Assembly: GCF_013373365.1 (NCBI RefSeq)
Contig: NZ_CP035925.1
Span: 124,001-188,000 of the forward strand
DNA: 64,000 nucleotides
Reading direction: 5' to 3'
Origin: Lentibacillus sp. CBA3610
Lineage (GTDB): Bacteria; Bacillota; Bacilli; Bacillales; Amphibacillaceae
The first letter of the stretch is position 1; each line of letters opens with the position of its first letter. The notes beneath the pieces are model-generated. The model had not been told where the DNA came from. It did no database searches and saw nothing but the letters and a program-made list of their open reading frames with translations. A program made the position numbers and the translations under genes. Below are positions 1 through 8,450 of the stretch, piece by piece.

Positions 1-1
1 A

Positions 2-1177
2 TTAAAAGAATTGGAAGTAACCGAAGTCCATTCACGTGCCAATATGGTTCGTTCGGTCTTTGATGATGCTTATAACTATATGAAATCAGGGACGTTGATT
101 CGTCAAGTTGTGAATAAAATTAACGAAATAGATTTTAATAGCTCTGAAGATCGTCATCTGTTCAACGATTTCTATGAAACATTCCTAAAAGACCTGCAAA
201 GCGCCGGCAACAGTGGCGAGTACTACACACCACGTGCCGTAACCCAATTTGCCGTGGATATGGTCAATCCGAAATTAGGTGAAAAGATACTTGATCCTGC
301 CTGCGGGACAGGTGGTTTTTTAACCAGTTCAATCGATCACTTGAGAAAACAGGCCCAAACAGTCGACGAACGCCAAACCTTTCAAGATACAGTCTTGGGA
401 ATTGAAAAGAAACCATTGCCGCATTTGCTCGGTGTTACGAACTTGATATTGAATGATATTGAAGTGCCTAAAATACGTCGTGATAATTCTTTAGCGCAGC
501 CATTACGTAATTATTCCAGAAAAGATAAAGTCGATATTGTCGTCACTAATCCCCCATTTGGCGGGACAGAAGAAGACGGCATTCAAGCGAACTTCCCAAA
601 TAATTTTCGAACCAAGGAAACAGCCGATTTATTCATGGTGTTGATTATGACGTTGTTAAAAGATAATGGACGTGGCGCCATTGTTTTACCTGATGGCTTT
701 TTGTTTGGCGATGACGGTGTTAAGTATCGGATAAAGGAAAGGTTGCTGACAGAATTTAACCTGCACACGATTGTCCGATTACCGCATAACGTATTTTCAC
801 CGTACACAAATATTCGTACGAATGTGTTGTTTTTTGAAAAAGGGAAACCGACAGAGGAAGTTTGGTATTATGAACATCCTTATCCTGAAGGGCAAAAAAG
901 CTATTCCAAAACTAAGCCGATTCGTATCGAGGAATTTGACCGTGAAAAAGCCTGGTGGAATAACCGCGAAGAAAATGAATACGCCTGGAAAGTGTCAATC
1001 GACGGAATAAAAGAACGTGATTATAACCTGGATATCAAAAATCCTTATACGGAAGAAGAGGAATATTTAGATCCGGAAGAAGCTTTAGCACGTTATCAGA
1101 AAGCGAAAGCGGATGTGAAAGAAACCAAGCAAAAATTGGCAGATGAACTCGCTTCCATCATGAAAGAGGTGTTTTGA
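2..1177 (+). CDS. hsdM: Type I restriction-modification DNA methyltransferase subunit HsdM (5' end outside window)
   Basis: Partial gene: the frame is open from the first bases, so the N-terminus lies upstream. 391 residues are visible. They contain the SAM-binding motif DPACGTGGFL (about visible residue 98) and the amino-methyltransferase motif NPPF (about 183), the arrangement of N6-adenine methylases of type I systems. The protein would form the M2S methylase with the HsdS product encoded next, which starts on the last base of this stop codon. The hsdR subunit is not seen downstream within 64 kb and may lie upstream. Family assignment is firm; activity is inferred. Confidence 0.95.
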   Translation, partial: LKELEVTEVHSRANMVRSVFDDAYNYMKSGTLIRQVVNKINEIDFNSSEDRHLFNDFYETFLKDLQSAGNSGEYYTPRAVTQFAVDMVNPKLGEKILDPACGTGGFLTSSIDHLRKQAQTVDERQTFQDTVLGIEKKPLPHLLGVTNLILNDIEVPKIRRDNSLAQPLRNYSRKDKVDIVVTNPPFGGTEEDGIQANFPNNFRTKETADLFMVLIMTLLKDNGRGAIVLPDGFLFGDDGVKYRIKERLLTEFNLHTIVRLPHNVFSPYTNIRTNVLFFEKGKPTEEVWYYEHPYPEGQKSYSKTKPIRIEEFDREKAWWNNREENEYAWKVSIDGIKERDYNLDIKNPYTEEEEYLDPEEALARYQKAKADVKETKQKLADELASIMKEVF

Positions 1178-2862
1178 TGGAACTTCTTTTAAAACACTTT
1201 GAAGAGATGGTTCAGACGGAAAAAGATGTGGAAGAATTGAAACAGAAAATTTTGGACTTAGCGATAAGAGGGAAATTAGTTCCACAGAATAAAAATGAAA
1301 TGCTTGCTTTAAAGCAATTGGAAAATGAGGAAAAACTCAGTGAAAAAGTACTTCAAATAACAGAAAAGCCTTTTGATTTACCAAGTAACTGGACTTGGGT
1401 ACACATGGGAGACATAATGAATATTGGTTCTTCAAAAAGAGTTAGACAAGCTGATTGGAGAAATTCAGGGATACCTTTCTACCGGGCTCGAGAGATTGTG
1501 AAATTATCAAAAAATGGCTTTGTTGACAATGAATTATTTATTTCTAAGGATCATTATCTTAAATTAAAAGACACTTTTGGAGTACCAATGAAAAATGATT
1601 TAATGGTAACTGGAGTAGGTACAATAGGGGTTACCTATGTAGTAAAAGAGCCTGATGAATTCTACTATAAGGATGCAAGTGTACTATGCTTTAGTAATAT
1701 TTATAATATTAATCCAGAGTTTGTAAAATTATTTATGCATTCAAACTTTGCTAAAAACCAGATAACCAAGGATGCAATGGGAACAACTGTTAGTACTCTA
1801 ACAATTAAAAGAGCAAAAAATTTAGCTTTTCCTTTGCCACCATTCAATGAACAAAATCGTATAGTTAATAGGGTAAACCAATTGTTTGCTATTTGTGATC
1901 AACTGCATACACAAATAGAATTGGAAAAACAATCATCAGACAAATTTAATACTAATCTTTTTTCACGTATACAAGATGCATCCAATCCTTCTCAAAAAGA
2001 AGATTTGGCTTTTGCGATTGAACATATGGATGATTTGTGTCAAACAAAAGAAGACGTCGATTTGTTACGACAGAGTCTGTTGAGTTTGGCCGTTCAAGGT
2101 AAATTGGTTAAGCAAGATCCAAACGATGAACCGACATCTGTATTGCTTGAAAATATTGAAGGCGAAAAAGAACGTTTAGTGGTAGAAGGCAAGATTCGAA
2201 AACCGAAGAAATTACACGATATTACAGCAGAAGAAGAGCCATATGAGTTACCACAGGGATGGGAATGGATCAGGTTAGGAACTATATCGAATAAAATTCA
2301 TTATGGCTATACAGCTTCTGCAAAAGATACAGATACAGGTACAAAGTTACTTAGAATCAGCGATATACAAAAAAATAAAGTGAATTGGAATACTGTCCCC
2401 TACTGTGATATTGATGATGACAATTATAAAAAGAATTCGCTGCAAGAGCGAGATATACTTATAGCTCGAACGGGTGGAACAATTGGAAAATCCTTTTTAA
2501 TTGAAAATATATTATATCCTTCTGTATTTGCATCTTATTTAATTAGAGTTCAGTTGAATAAAACATTAAATGAAAAGTTCTTTAAATATTTTTTAGAAAG
2601 TAGTTTATATTGGAATCAATTAAAATCTTCTTCAAAAGGGACAGGTCAGCCTAACGTTAATGCAACTTCATTAAGTAAACTAATAACACCTTTGCCACCT
2701 CTGAAGGAGCAAGCTCGAATAGTAAATAAGATTGAGCAAATCTTTGATAAATGTGATGCATTAGAACACAACATTGAATTAAAGTCGAATTATGTAGTGA
2801 AATTCCGTAATTCTGTTTTAAATGGTTTAACCGATAATAAGAAGTTACATGAGGATTATTAA
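1177..2862 (+). CDS. hsdS: Type I restriction-modification specificity subunit HsdS
   Basis: 561 residues. The ATG overlaps the hsdM stop (TGATG) and has GAGGT upstream, so the two are translationally coupled; a TTG one codon earlier is less likely. There are two target-recognition domains, each opening with a LP.GW.W-type block (about residues 65 and 355) and each ending in a PLPP..EQ.RIV block followed by a helical spacer (about 225 and 510). This is the usual circularly repeated HsdS design, recognising a bipartite DNA target. The TRD bodies are AT-rich relative to their flanks, as expected for regions exchanged between strains. Confidence 0.93.
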   Translation: MELLLKHFEEMVQTEKDVEELKQKILDLAIRGKLVPQNKNEMLALKQLENEEKLSEKVLQITEKPFDLPSNWTWVHMGDIMNIGSSKRVRQADWRNSGIPFYRAREIVKLSKNGFVDNELFISKDHYLKLKDTFGVPMKNDLMVTGVGTIGVTYVVKEPDEFYYKDASVLCFSNIYNINPEFVKLFMHSNFAKNQITKDAMGTTVSTLTIKRAKNLAFPLPPFNEQNRIVNRVNQLFAICDQLHTQIELEKQSSDKFNTNLFSRIQDASNPSQKEDLAFAIEHMDDLCQTKEDVDLLRQSLLSLAVQGKLVKQDPNDEPTSVLLENIEGEKERLVVEGKIRKPKKLHDITAEEEPYELPQGWEWIRLGTISNKIHYGYTASAKDTDTGTKLLRISDIQKNKVNWNTVPYCDIDDDNYKKNSLQERDILIARTGGTIGKSFLIENILYPSVFASYLIRVQLNKTLNEKFFKYFLESSLYWNQLKSSSKGTGQPNVNATSLSKLITPLPPLKEQARIVNKIEQIFDKCDALEHNIELKSNYVVKFRNSVLNGLTDNKKLHEDY

Positions 2863-2967
2863 AAATCAAGATGATGACGTCGATGATGAGGTTCGGAATC
2901 AAGATGATTAAATACAGACAACCGTAATATCATAATAGATACACATAACATTCCAAGGAGAATCAAT

Positions 2968-3912
2968 ATGGCAAACAACAAGAAATTGATATTAGATTGT
3001 GACCCGGGTCATGATGACGCAATTTCAATTATATTAGCAGCCTCAAAAATAAGTAACCTCAACATCGAAGCCATTACGACCGTTGCGGGAAATGTTGAAG
3101 TAGAAAAAAATACAGTCAATGCGCTCAGAGTGTGTGACATTGCAGGATTAGAAGATGTCCCGGTAGCTCAAGGTGCTTCCAAGGCATTGTTCCGAAAACC
3201 GGAAATTGCCGAAGAGATTCACGGTGAAACAGGATTGGGTGGACCTGAGCTGCCTGATGAACCGAATACAAAACCGGTTGATCAGCACGCTGTCGATCTG
3301 ATCATCAATAAAGTTATGGCCTCAAACGATGATATAACGTTGGTCCCGACTGGCCCACTAACGAATATTGGATTAGCCATGATCAAAGAACCAAAAATCA
3401 TACCCAAAATAAAAGAGGTTGTTTTAATGGGCGGCGGCACATTCGGCAATTGGACACCGGCTGCCGAATTTAACATTTATGTGGACGCAGAAGCTGCAAA
3501 AGTTGTATTTGAGAGCGGCGTGCCTATTACCATGTTTGGCTTGGATGTGACGCATCAGGCTATTGCAACCAGGGAAACGGTAGAAAGGCTTTCCGAAATC
3601 GATAATCATGTTTCCAATTTTGTTGTTGAACTGCTCAAGTTTTTTATCAAAACAAATGAGGATGTTTTCGATATGGATGGCGGCCCGGTTCATGATGCGT
3701 GCACCGCTCTTTACTTAATGGACCCCACAATTTTTGGTGTCAAACATGTACGCGTCGATATTGAAACAAAAGGAGAGTTCACTTACGGCATGACGTGTGT
3801 GGATACACTTGGCGTAACCAATCGAGAACCGAATGTGAACTTCGCCTATCAATTGGACCATGAAAAATTTTGGGGATTGTTTGAAGACGCATTATCCTCC
3901 TATTCAGATTGA
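2968..3912 (+). CDS. Nucleoside hydrolase (inosine/uridine-preferring family)
   Basis: 314 residues, the usual length for this family. The N-terminal calcium/ribose site DCDPGHDDA is at residues 10-18, and a late GGPVHDA block supplies the further aspartate. It would split ribonucleosides into base and ribose in the cytoplasm for salvage. AAGGAG precedes the ATG at good spacing. It stands alone: the hsd genes end 105 bases upstream, and an AT-rich hairpin follows. Substrate preference (pyrimidine or purine) cannot be told by eye. Confidence 0.93.
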   Translation: MANNKKLILDCDPGHDDAISIILAASKISNLNIEAITTVAGNVEVEKNTVNALRVCDIAGLEDVPVAQGASKALFRKPEIAEEIHGETGLGGPELPDEPNTKPVDQHAVDLIINKVMASNDDITLVPTGPLTNIGLAMIKEPKIIPKIKEVVLMGGGTFGNWTPAAEFNIYVDAEAAKVVFESGVPITMFGLDVTHQAIATRETVERLSEIDNHVSNFVVELLKFFIKTNEDVFDMDGGPVHDACTALYLMDPTIFGVKHVRVDIETKGEFTYGMTCVDTLGVTNREPNVNFAYQLDHEKFWGLFEDALSSYSD

Positions 3913-4027
3913 CTATAGAGGCACATCCTTTGAGAAACCTCTATAATTCTGGTGTTGAATGATAATAAAGATGTTTTTACTTCAATAAAGTCGTTTCTTT
4001 TACAATATAGTTGTTCCAGAAAAGGGC

Positions 4028-4075
4028 CAGATTGTGGAATAAAATAATTTATCTAAATTATTTTTTTATCTGGTC
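4028..4075 (+). terminator. AT-rich hairpin with T-run in the 3913-4232 gap
   Basis: CCAGAT and ATCTGG enclose an inner stem AATAATTT/AAATTATT with a four-base loop, followed by TTTTTTA. It is the likely terminator for the nucleoside hydrolase. A second, shorter inverted repeat (TATAGAGG/CCTCTATA, 3914-3945) sits at that gene's stop. The remainder of this 320-base gap shows only a promoter near 4200. Confidence 0.5.
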
Positions 4076-4197
4076 ATTATGTTAGATTCCCATTTTTAGT
4101 ATCTGAGAAAATATGATCTTCCTCAAACCGGCGCTTTTCTTTAATAAGGATTTGCGCCAATATTTATTATGAAGTTCTATGGTGAATGTCAAAATAG

Positions 4198-4206
4198 TGA
4201 TATAAT
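4198..4206 (+). promoter_or_regulatory. Extended -10 promoter (TGNTATAAT)
   Basis: TGATATAAT is a perfect extended -10 box lying 27 bases before the TTG start of the small gene at 4233. No convincing -35 is visible, which is tolerated for extended -10 promoters. It would drive the small gene and the retropepsin-like gene together. Confidence 0.55.
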
Positions 4207-4232
4207 AATGTTAAATGAAAGGGGCGGTAAAA

Positions 4233-4475
4233 TTGAAATGGCCAGAAGTTAGAAATATGTACCCGGATCAATTTGTTAAACTGAAAGTACTATCGTCTCA
4301 TATTGAAAACTATCGAGAAATCATTGAAGATATGGCTGTTATAAGACCGGTGCCGGACGAATCAGCAACAAAAGAACTTTTAAAATCAAAAGATGAAGAT
4401 TTAGTTTATCACACTTCCCATGAAAATATTGTACTTGAAGTCCGGCAAGATGTAGGGTTGAGGAGATTCTACTAA
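4233..4475 (+). CDS. Small conserved-type protein paired with retropepsin-like gene
   Basis: 80 residues from a TTG start; GAAAGGGGCGG lies 7 bases upstream, whereas the ATG 18 bases earlier overlaps that ribosome site. The protein opens MKWPEVRNMYPDQFV and ends with a beta-rich VLEVRQDVGLRRFY tail. No known domain is recognised. It ends one base before the retropepsin-like gene, so the two form a tight cassette and probably act together. Similar small partners next to retropepsin-like genes are remembered from other bacteria, but this was not checked. Confidence 0.75.
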   Translation: MKWPEVRNMYPDQFVKLKVLSSHIENYREIIEDMAVIRPVPDESATKELLKSKDEDLVYHTSHENIVLEVRQDVGLRRFY

Positions 4476-4476
4476 C

Positions 4477-4857
4477 ATGGAAATAAAATACAAACATGGA
4501 TTGCTACTAGTGGATATGACGCTGGGGTATAATGGGAAAAATAAAGTGATCAAAAATTTGGTGGTGGATACAGGGGCTGCTCGGACACTTATTTCTCAAA
4601 ATGCAGTAGATGATATTGGTATGCAGGTTGATTTACATGATAAGATTGTCACTTATTATGGAATTGGTGGAAAAGAGTATGCATTTAGAAAAAATGTAGA
4701 CAGTATCCAAATCAGTGATTATACGATTGAAAACATAGAAGTCGATTTTAATGATTTTGGATATGAGGATATTAACGGATTGCTTGGATTAGATTTGTTA
4801 ATGCAAGCTGGATTTACTATAGACTTATTACAGCTTGAAATGAATAGAAAGAGTTGA
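4477..4857 (+). CDS. Retropepsin-like aspartic protease-fold protein
   Basis: 126 residues. VVDTGAARTLIS (catalytic-type Asp31) matches the DTGA signature of retropepsin-like aspartic proteases, and the later GLLGLDLL block fits the second conserved part of the fold. Such single-domain proteins act as homodimers, each giving one aspartate. No signal peptide or membrane segment is seen, so it is cytoplasmic. It follows the 80-residue gene by one base and is closed by a good terminator, so the cassette is a two-gene unit. The substrate is unknown; the neighbour is an obvious candidate partner. Confidence 0.8.
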   Translation: MEIKYKHGLLLVDMTLGYNGKNKVIKNLVVDTGAARTLISQNAVDDIGMQVDLHDKIVTYYGIGGKEYAFRKNVDSIQISDYTIENIEVDFNDFGYEDINGLLGLDLLMQAGFTIDLLQLEMNRKS

Positions 4858-4883
4858 GGGGAATCCTAAAGGGTTCCTTTTAT
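4858..4883 (+). terminator. Rho-independent terminator after retropepsin cassette
   Basis: GGAATCC pairs with GGGTTCC (one G-T wobble) across a TAAA loop, followed by TTTTATC. It begins right at the stop codon of the preceding gene. Confidence 0.8.
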
Positions 4884-5048
4884 CTTTATAAGTGATGATT
4901 ATTACAGATTAAAGTAAATAACTTTATTTGCCCTAATCATCTGGAGCTTATTTAACATTAATATGCGCCCCAATCTGAATATTGCTTATGTTAAAATGAA
5001 AATAGATATTTTGACGCAGGGAAGTGTCTTAAAAGGAGAGACGGGCGC

Positions 5049-5431
5049 ATGTTATTGAAAAAGAAATCCTCAATGAATGAAGCCAGTGATGTTCAATTGG
5101 TAAATGGGTCGGTGTCATTCAGGAATGTTAAGATGAATGTTTATTGTTTTGCGGTTGATGGTGTGTTAATCGATACCGGTTCCAAGTCATTGTTAAAAGC
5201 GTTTAAACCATTTTTTGCACAAGCGGATGTTGACCAGGTTATGATTCCCCACTTTCATGAAGACCATACAGGTGGGGCAGGGTATTTACAAACAGAATAC
5301 GGTCTGCCTGTCTATATGAACGCCATGACAATCAACGAATGTATGGAAAAGGCGGATTACCCATTATACCGCCAAGTATTCTGGGGAAGAAGACGCCCTT
5401 TTCAAGCACAGCCAATCGGGGAATCATTTAT
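5049..5431 (+). pseudogene. Metallo-beta-lactamase-fold hydrolase, 5' part, split by IS element
   Basis: Codes for about 128 residues of an MBL-fold hydrolase, with the metal-binding HFHEDH motif near residue 75. The frame is cut at 5431 by a 1.8-kb IS200/IS605-type element; reading on into the element adds about 20 unrelated residues before a stop. The 3' half resumes at 7251 with a PGHAKDH block. Joining 5431 to 7251 restores a continuous frame across the junction. A second lesion downstream (a one-base deletion near 7365) also breaks the gene. AAGGAG lies before the ATG. Confidence 0.9.
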
Positions 5432-5617
5432 AGATTTTCCGAACAGGAAAGCCCACTACGGTGCGTTAGCGCCCCCTTTAGGGGTGGGATGAGAGTGAGG
5501 TCGGATACAGAGTGCCACTGAAAATCGTAAGGTTTGTGGCGCTTCAAGTATCCGAAAACCGCACTCTTTTAGTTGTATATCTGTTGTAGTTTGTTAATAA
5601 AACTGACACAATAATAT

Positions 5618-6017
5618 ATGACCGATATAGAAGAAACAAGACAACCGTATCCTTAATCAACTATCATTTCGTTTTTTGCCCTCGATATAGAAGGAAGATA
5701 TTCCTTCGCGGTGATATAGAAGAACGCTTAAGCAGTTGGTACAAGAAATATGTGAAGGTTTAGAAATTGCCATTCTTGCTTTAGAATGTGACAAAGACCA
5801 TACACATATGTTTCTAAATGCATCGCCAACACTTAGTCCTGCTAATATTATAAAAAAATCAAAAGAGTGACTTCTAAAAAGTTGCGAGAGGAATTTCCTC
5901 ATCTCGGGCATTTGCCAAGTCTTTGGACACGTCCCTATTTTGTATCAACCGCATGAAATGTATCACGTACAACGATTAAACGCTATGTTGAACAGCAAAA
6001 AACAAGGGGGTGAGGAT
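5618..6017 (+). pseudogene. tnpA: IS200-type Y1 transposase TnpA, multiply frameshifted
   Basis: Three reading frames together recover a complete TnpA-like sequence: TTVSLINYHFVFCPRYRRK, then LECDKDHTHMFLNA with the HUH histidines (HTH), then PSLWTRPYFVSTA and IKRYVEQQ with the candidate nucleophilic tyrosine. At least two frame changes (near 5720 and 5865) and an in-frame TGA near 5955 interrupt it, and no start codon is in frame with the first part. The catalytic residues survive but the gene cannot give a functional protein. It is followed directly by tnpB. Confidence 0.85.
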
Positions 6018-6018
6018 T

Positions 6019-7095
6019 ATGTCGCAAACGATAACCGTTAAAATCAAACTACTTCCAACAAAAGAACAGGCTTCTATTTTGTATGAGATGAGCCAAACAT
6101 ACATCTCTGTCATCAATACACTTGTATCTGAAATGGTTGCTGAAAAGAAAAGTACAAAGAAATCAAGCAAGGATATTCCTGTTCATTTGCCAAGTGCAGT
6201 TAAAAACCAAGCCATCAAAGATGCTAAAAGTGTATTTAAGAAAACAAGGAAAAACCAATTCACTTCTGTGCCTGTTCTGAAAAAGCCTGTCTGTATATGG
6301 AACAATCAAAACTATTCGTTTGATTACACTCATATTTCGATGCCAATTATGGTTAATGGGAAAGCGACCAAAATACCTATTTGTGCTTTATTGGCTGATA
6401 AGGACAATCGTAATTTTGACCTTCTTACGTACAAACTAGGTACGCTTCGTATCACAAAGAAATCGAACAAATGGATTGCTCAAATTTCTGTCACTATCCC
6501 TACTACTCGAGGAACGGGATTAAAAATCATGGGAGTAGACTTAGGCTTAAAAGTACCTGCTGTTGCTGTAACAGATGATGAAAAGGTATGCTTTTTTGGT
6601 AATGGTAGACAAAACAAGTTTAAAAAGAGAAAATTTCGTTCTGATCGCAAAGCTTTAGGTAAAAAGAAAAAGCTAAATGCTATTCGTCGTTCAAAAGACA
6701 AGGAACAGCGTTGGATGAAAGACCAAGATCATAAAACCAGTCGTGCGATTGTTAATTTTGCTAAAGGAAATAAAATTTCTGTTATTCGCTTAGAACAATT
6801 AGCGAAGATTAGACAGACGACAAGAACCAGTCGTAAAAACGAAAAGAACTTGCACACATGGTCATTCTATCGTCTATCGCAATTCATTGAATACAAAGCA
6901 AATTTAGAAGGTATCAACGTTGAATATGTGAACCCTGCATACACAAGTCAAACATGTCCGAAGTGTTCTGAAAAGAATAAGGCACAAGGTCGAAAATACA
7001 AGTGTAAATGCGGCTTCGAGAAACACAGGGATATAATCGGTGCTATGAATATTCGCTATGCACCTGTGGTTGATGGTAAAAGTCAATCAGCCTAA
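6019..7095 (+). CDS. tnpB: RNA-guided nuclease TnpB (IS605/IS1341 type)
   Basis: 358 residues from the ATG, preceded by AAGGGGGTGAGG; a GTG three codons earlier overlaps that site. The RuvC-like triad appears intact: Asp174 in GVDLG, Glu259 in VIRLEQ and Asp338 in HRDIIGAMNI. A zinc-binding CPKC...CKC insert lies between the second and third motifs. TnpB enzymes of this family cut DNA next to a transposon-adjacent motif, using a guide RNA read from the element's right end. The intact gene beside a ruined tnpA suggests it persists independently of transposition. Confidence 0.92.
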   Translation: MSQTITVKIKLLPTKEQASILYEMSQTYISVINTLVSEMVAEKKSTKKSSKDIPVHLPSAVKNQAIKDAKSVFKKTRKNQFTSVPVLKKPVCIWNNQNYSFDYTHISMPIMVNGKATKIPICALLADKDNRNFDLLTYKLGTLRITKKSNKWIAQISVTIPTTRGTGLKIMGVDLGLKVPAVAVTDDEKVCFFGNGRQNKFKKRKFRSDRKALGKKKKLNAIRRSKDKEQRWMKDQDHKTSRAIVNFAKGNKISVIRLEQLAKIRQTTRTSRKNEKNLHTWSFYRLSQFIEYKANLEGINVEYVNPAYTSQTCPKCSEKNKAQGRKYKCKCGFEKHRDIIGAMNIRYAPVVDGKSQSA

Positions 7096-7250
7096 GATGC
7101 TATAAGCACTGTCTTAGGAGGGGTAATGAGATACCCTCATCTTGAAGGCTGTTCAAAACAGAAATGGATTGCGAACGTGTAGTCATTCAAGAATCCCACC
7201 CGTCACATCGTAAGGTGTAGGGCTTGCGGCTTTAGCCGTGGGAGTCTCAA
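7096..7250 (+). ncRNA. Predicted TnpB guide RNA (omega-RNA) scaffold at right end
   Basis: In this family the guide RNA overlaps the tnpB 3' end and the right end of the element, with the guide lying just past the border. The segment after the tnpB stop carries several hairpins, including CGGC-TTTA-GCCG (7227-7238) followed by GTGGGAG and the terminal TCAA. The predicted guide would begin at 7251 in host DNA. Position is inferred from the family; the 5' end probably lies inside tnpB. Confidence 0.5.
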
Positions 7251-7499
7251 ATCGCGGAATGCCACCTGGGATGTGATTCAGACACCCGGGCATGCAAAAG
7301 ATCATTTATCATTTCTGAATCGCCAAGCGGGACAACTCTTTTCAGGAGATCTGTACGACAGCCCAAAATCAAAGTTATATTGCGGGAAGAAAATGTCCCC
7401 ATGATCATTCATTCCATCAAAAGACTATTGAACTATGATTTTGGCGAATTATTCTGCTACCATGCGGGTTATATGAAAGACGGCCGTCAAGCCAAGTAA
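7251..7499 (+). pseudogene. Metallo-beta-lactamase-fold hydrolase, 3' part, frameshifted
   Basis: Continuation of the gene beginning at 5049. It reads NATWDVIQTPGHAKDHLSFL and GQLFSGDLYDSPK, with the PGH metal-binding histidine and the bridging GD of MBL hydrolases. Near 7365, in CCCAAAATC, one base is missing (probably A5 to A4). The remainder, REENVPMIIHSIKR and FCYHAGYMKDGRQAK, is in another frame and ends at TAA 7497-7499. The full protein would have been about 210 residues. The frameshift probably followed the insertion, but the order is not proven. Confidence 0.85.
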
Positions 7500-7525
7500 A
7501 TAAATCTTAATTCAGCTGATTTAAA

Positions 7526-7560
7526 AATAGCCGCGGGTTGGTGTTCCCGGCTATTTTTTG
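7526..7560. terminator. Bidirectional terminator between convergent genes
   Basis: AATAGCC with CGGG pairs with CCCG and GGCTATT, followed by TTTTTG on the + strand and a matching T-run on the - strand. It serves the ruined MBL gene (+) and the YczE-like gene (-). Confidence 0.8.
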
Positions 7561-7565
7561 TATAG

Positions 7566-8213
7566 TTAACTAATTTGGTTAAGCTTCTCCGGCGTTTTAT
7601 TTATCACAATCCAGCGATTATATATATCGATTAGAAGCCCCATTCCAAACATAAACATCAATGTTCCTGGGCCGATACCGTTTATACTTTGCCGATAAAT
7701 AATAATGATAATACTTATCGACAGCGGAATTGCCGTACACAAAATGGTGCCTGTTGTATAATTGTTCATCAGTTTCCCAAATGCCTTCAACAAATAATCA
7801 CTTGGTAAGTATATTGAACTTGCTTGGAAATAAATGCATATAGCGACTGCAATTAAGTTGAGTCCAATGAATAAGTATATATAACGAATGCCTAAATCAT
7901 TTGGTACATAAACCATTTGATGCAGGTACAAAAACAAATCAATGAAAACCCCAAAAATGACAGAAAGCGCAATGGTTTTGACAATCATTCCCACGGTGAA
8001 TTTTATTTTCATAAAATAGCTGAGCAACATCGCAAAGAAATACAAAATAATGATGCAAACACCAACGCTAAACGGTAATAAATATTCAAGATTTTCCGCA
8101 GCAGATGTCCAGGGTGCACTCCCTAAGTTACTGATTATCATAAAACTATTGCCTAAAGCATTTAAAGTAATAGCTATTACAAACCATAATGAATTTAAAG
8201 ATAGTACTCTCAT
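7566..8213 (-). CDS. YczE/YitT-type integral membrane protein, copy 1
   Basis: 215 residues with about five hydrophobic segments. Start is the ATG at 8213, with GGAGG five bases before it. It matches the YczE/YyaS/YitT-like membrane family: an N-terminal GLN/SNLGSAPW-type block and a late GIGPGTLMFMFGMGLLID block. Function in this family is poorly known. Two other members lie at 11523 and 26593 in this window. They are diverged, so this looks like an old expansion rather than a recent duplication. Confidence 0.75.
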   Translation of the reverse strand: MRVLSLNSLWFVIAITLNALGNSFMIISNLGSAPWTSAAENLEYLLPFSVGVCIIILYFFAMLLSYFMKIKFTVGMIVKTIALSVIFGVFIDLFLYLHQMVYVPNDLGIRYIYLFIGLNLIAVAICIYFQASSIYLPSDYLLKAFGKLMNNYTTGTILCTAIPLSISIIIIIYRQSINGIGPGTLMFMFGMGLLIDIYNRWIVINKTPEKLNQIS

Positions 8214-8450
8214 CCAGACCTCCAATTACTCCTGCTCGCTAAAATAGACTGCCACTCACCTAATGAGACAGTCAAATACTTCTGCCAATCGTTTGGCCCA
8301 GTCTACTTAAATGTTAATACCTGAATCTGATTAAATCAATTGTATTCATATAAGTTTCCAGACTTCTATCCAGTTGATTTTCGGCAGTGGCCGAAAATCT
8401 TTTGATTGAACAAAGGTAGACAAAACGACACGCCTGGCTGAAGTTTCTAT

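Larger units (their letters stand above)
5432..7250 (+). mobile_element. IS200/IS605-type element with decayed tnpA and intact tnpB
   Basis: The boundaries come from the split host gene: joining base 5431 to base 7251 restores the MBL frame. The left flank is TTTAT (5427-5431) and the element ends in TCAA (7247-7250), the kind of non-palindromic borders used by single-strand IS200/IS605 transposition; no target duplication is seen. Near both ends are hairpins with a CTTTAG apex followed by GTGGGA (around 5475 and 7229). The cargo is a frameshifted tnpA and an intact tnpB. Without its own TnpA the copy could move only if one acts in trans. Confidence 0.88.
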
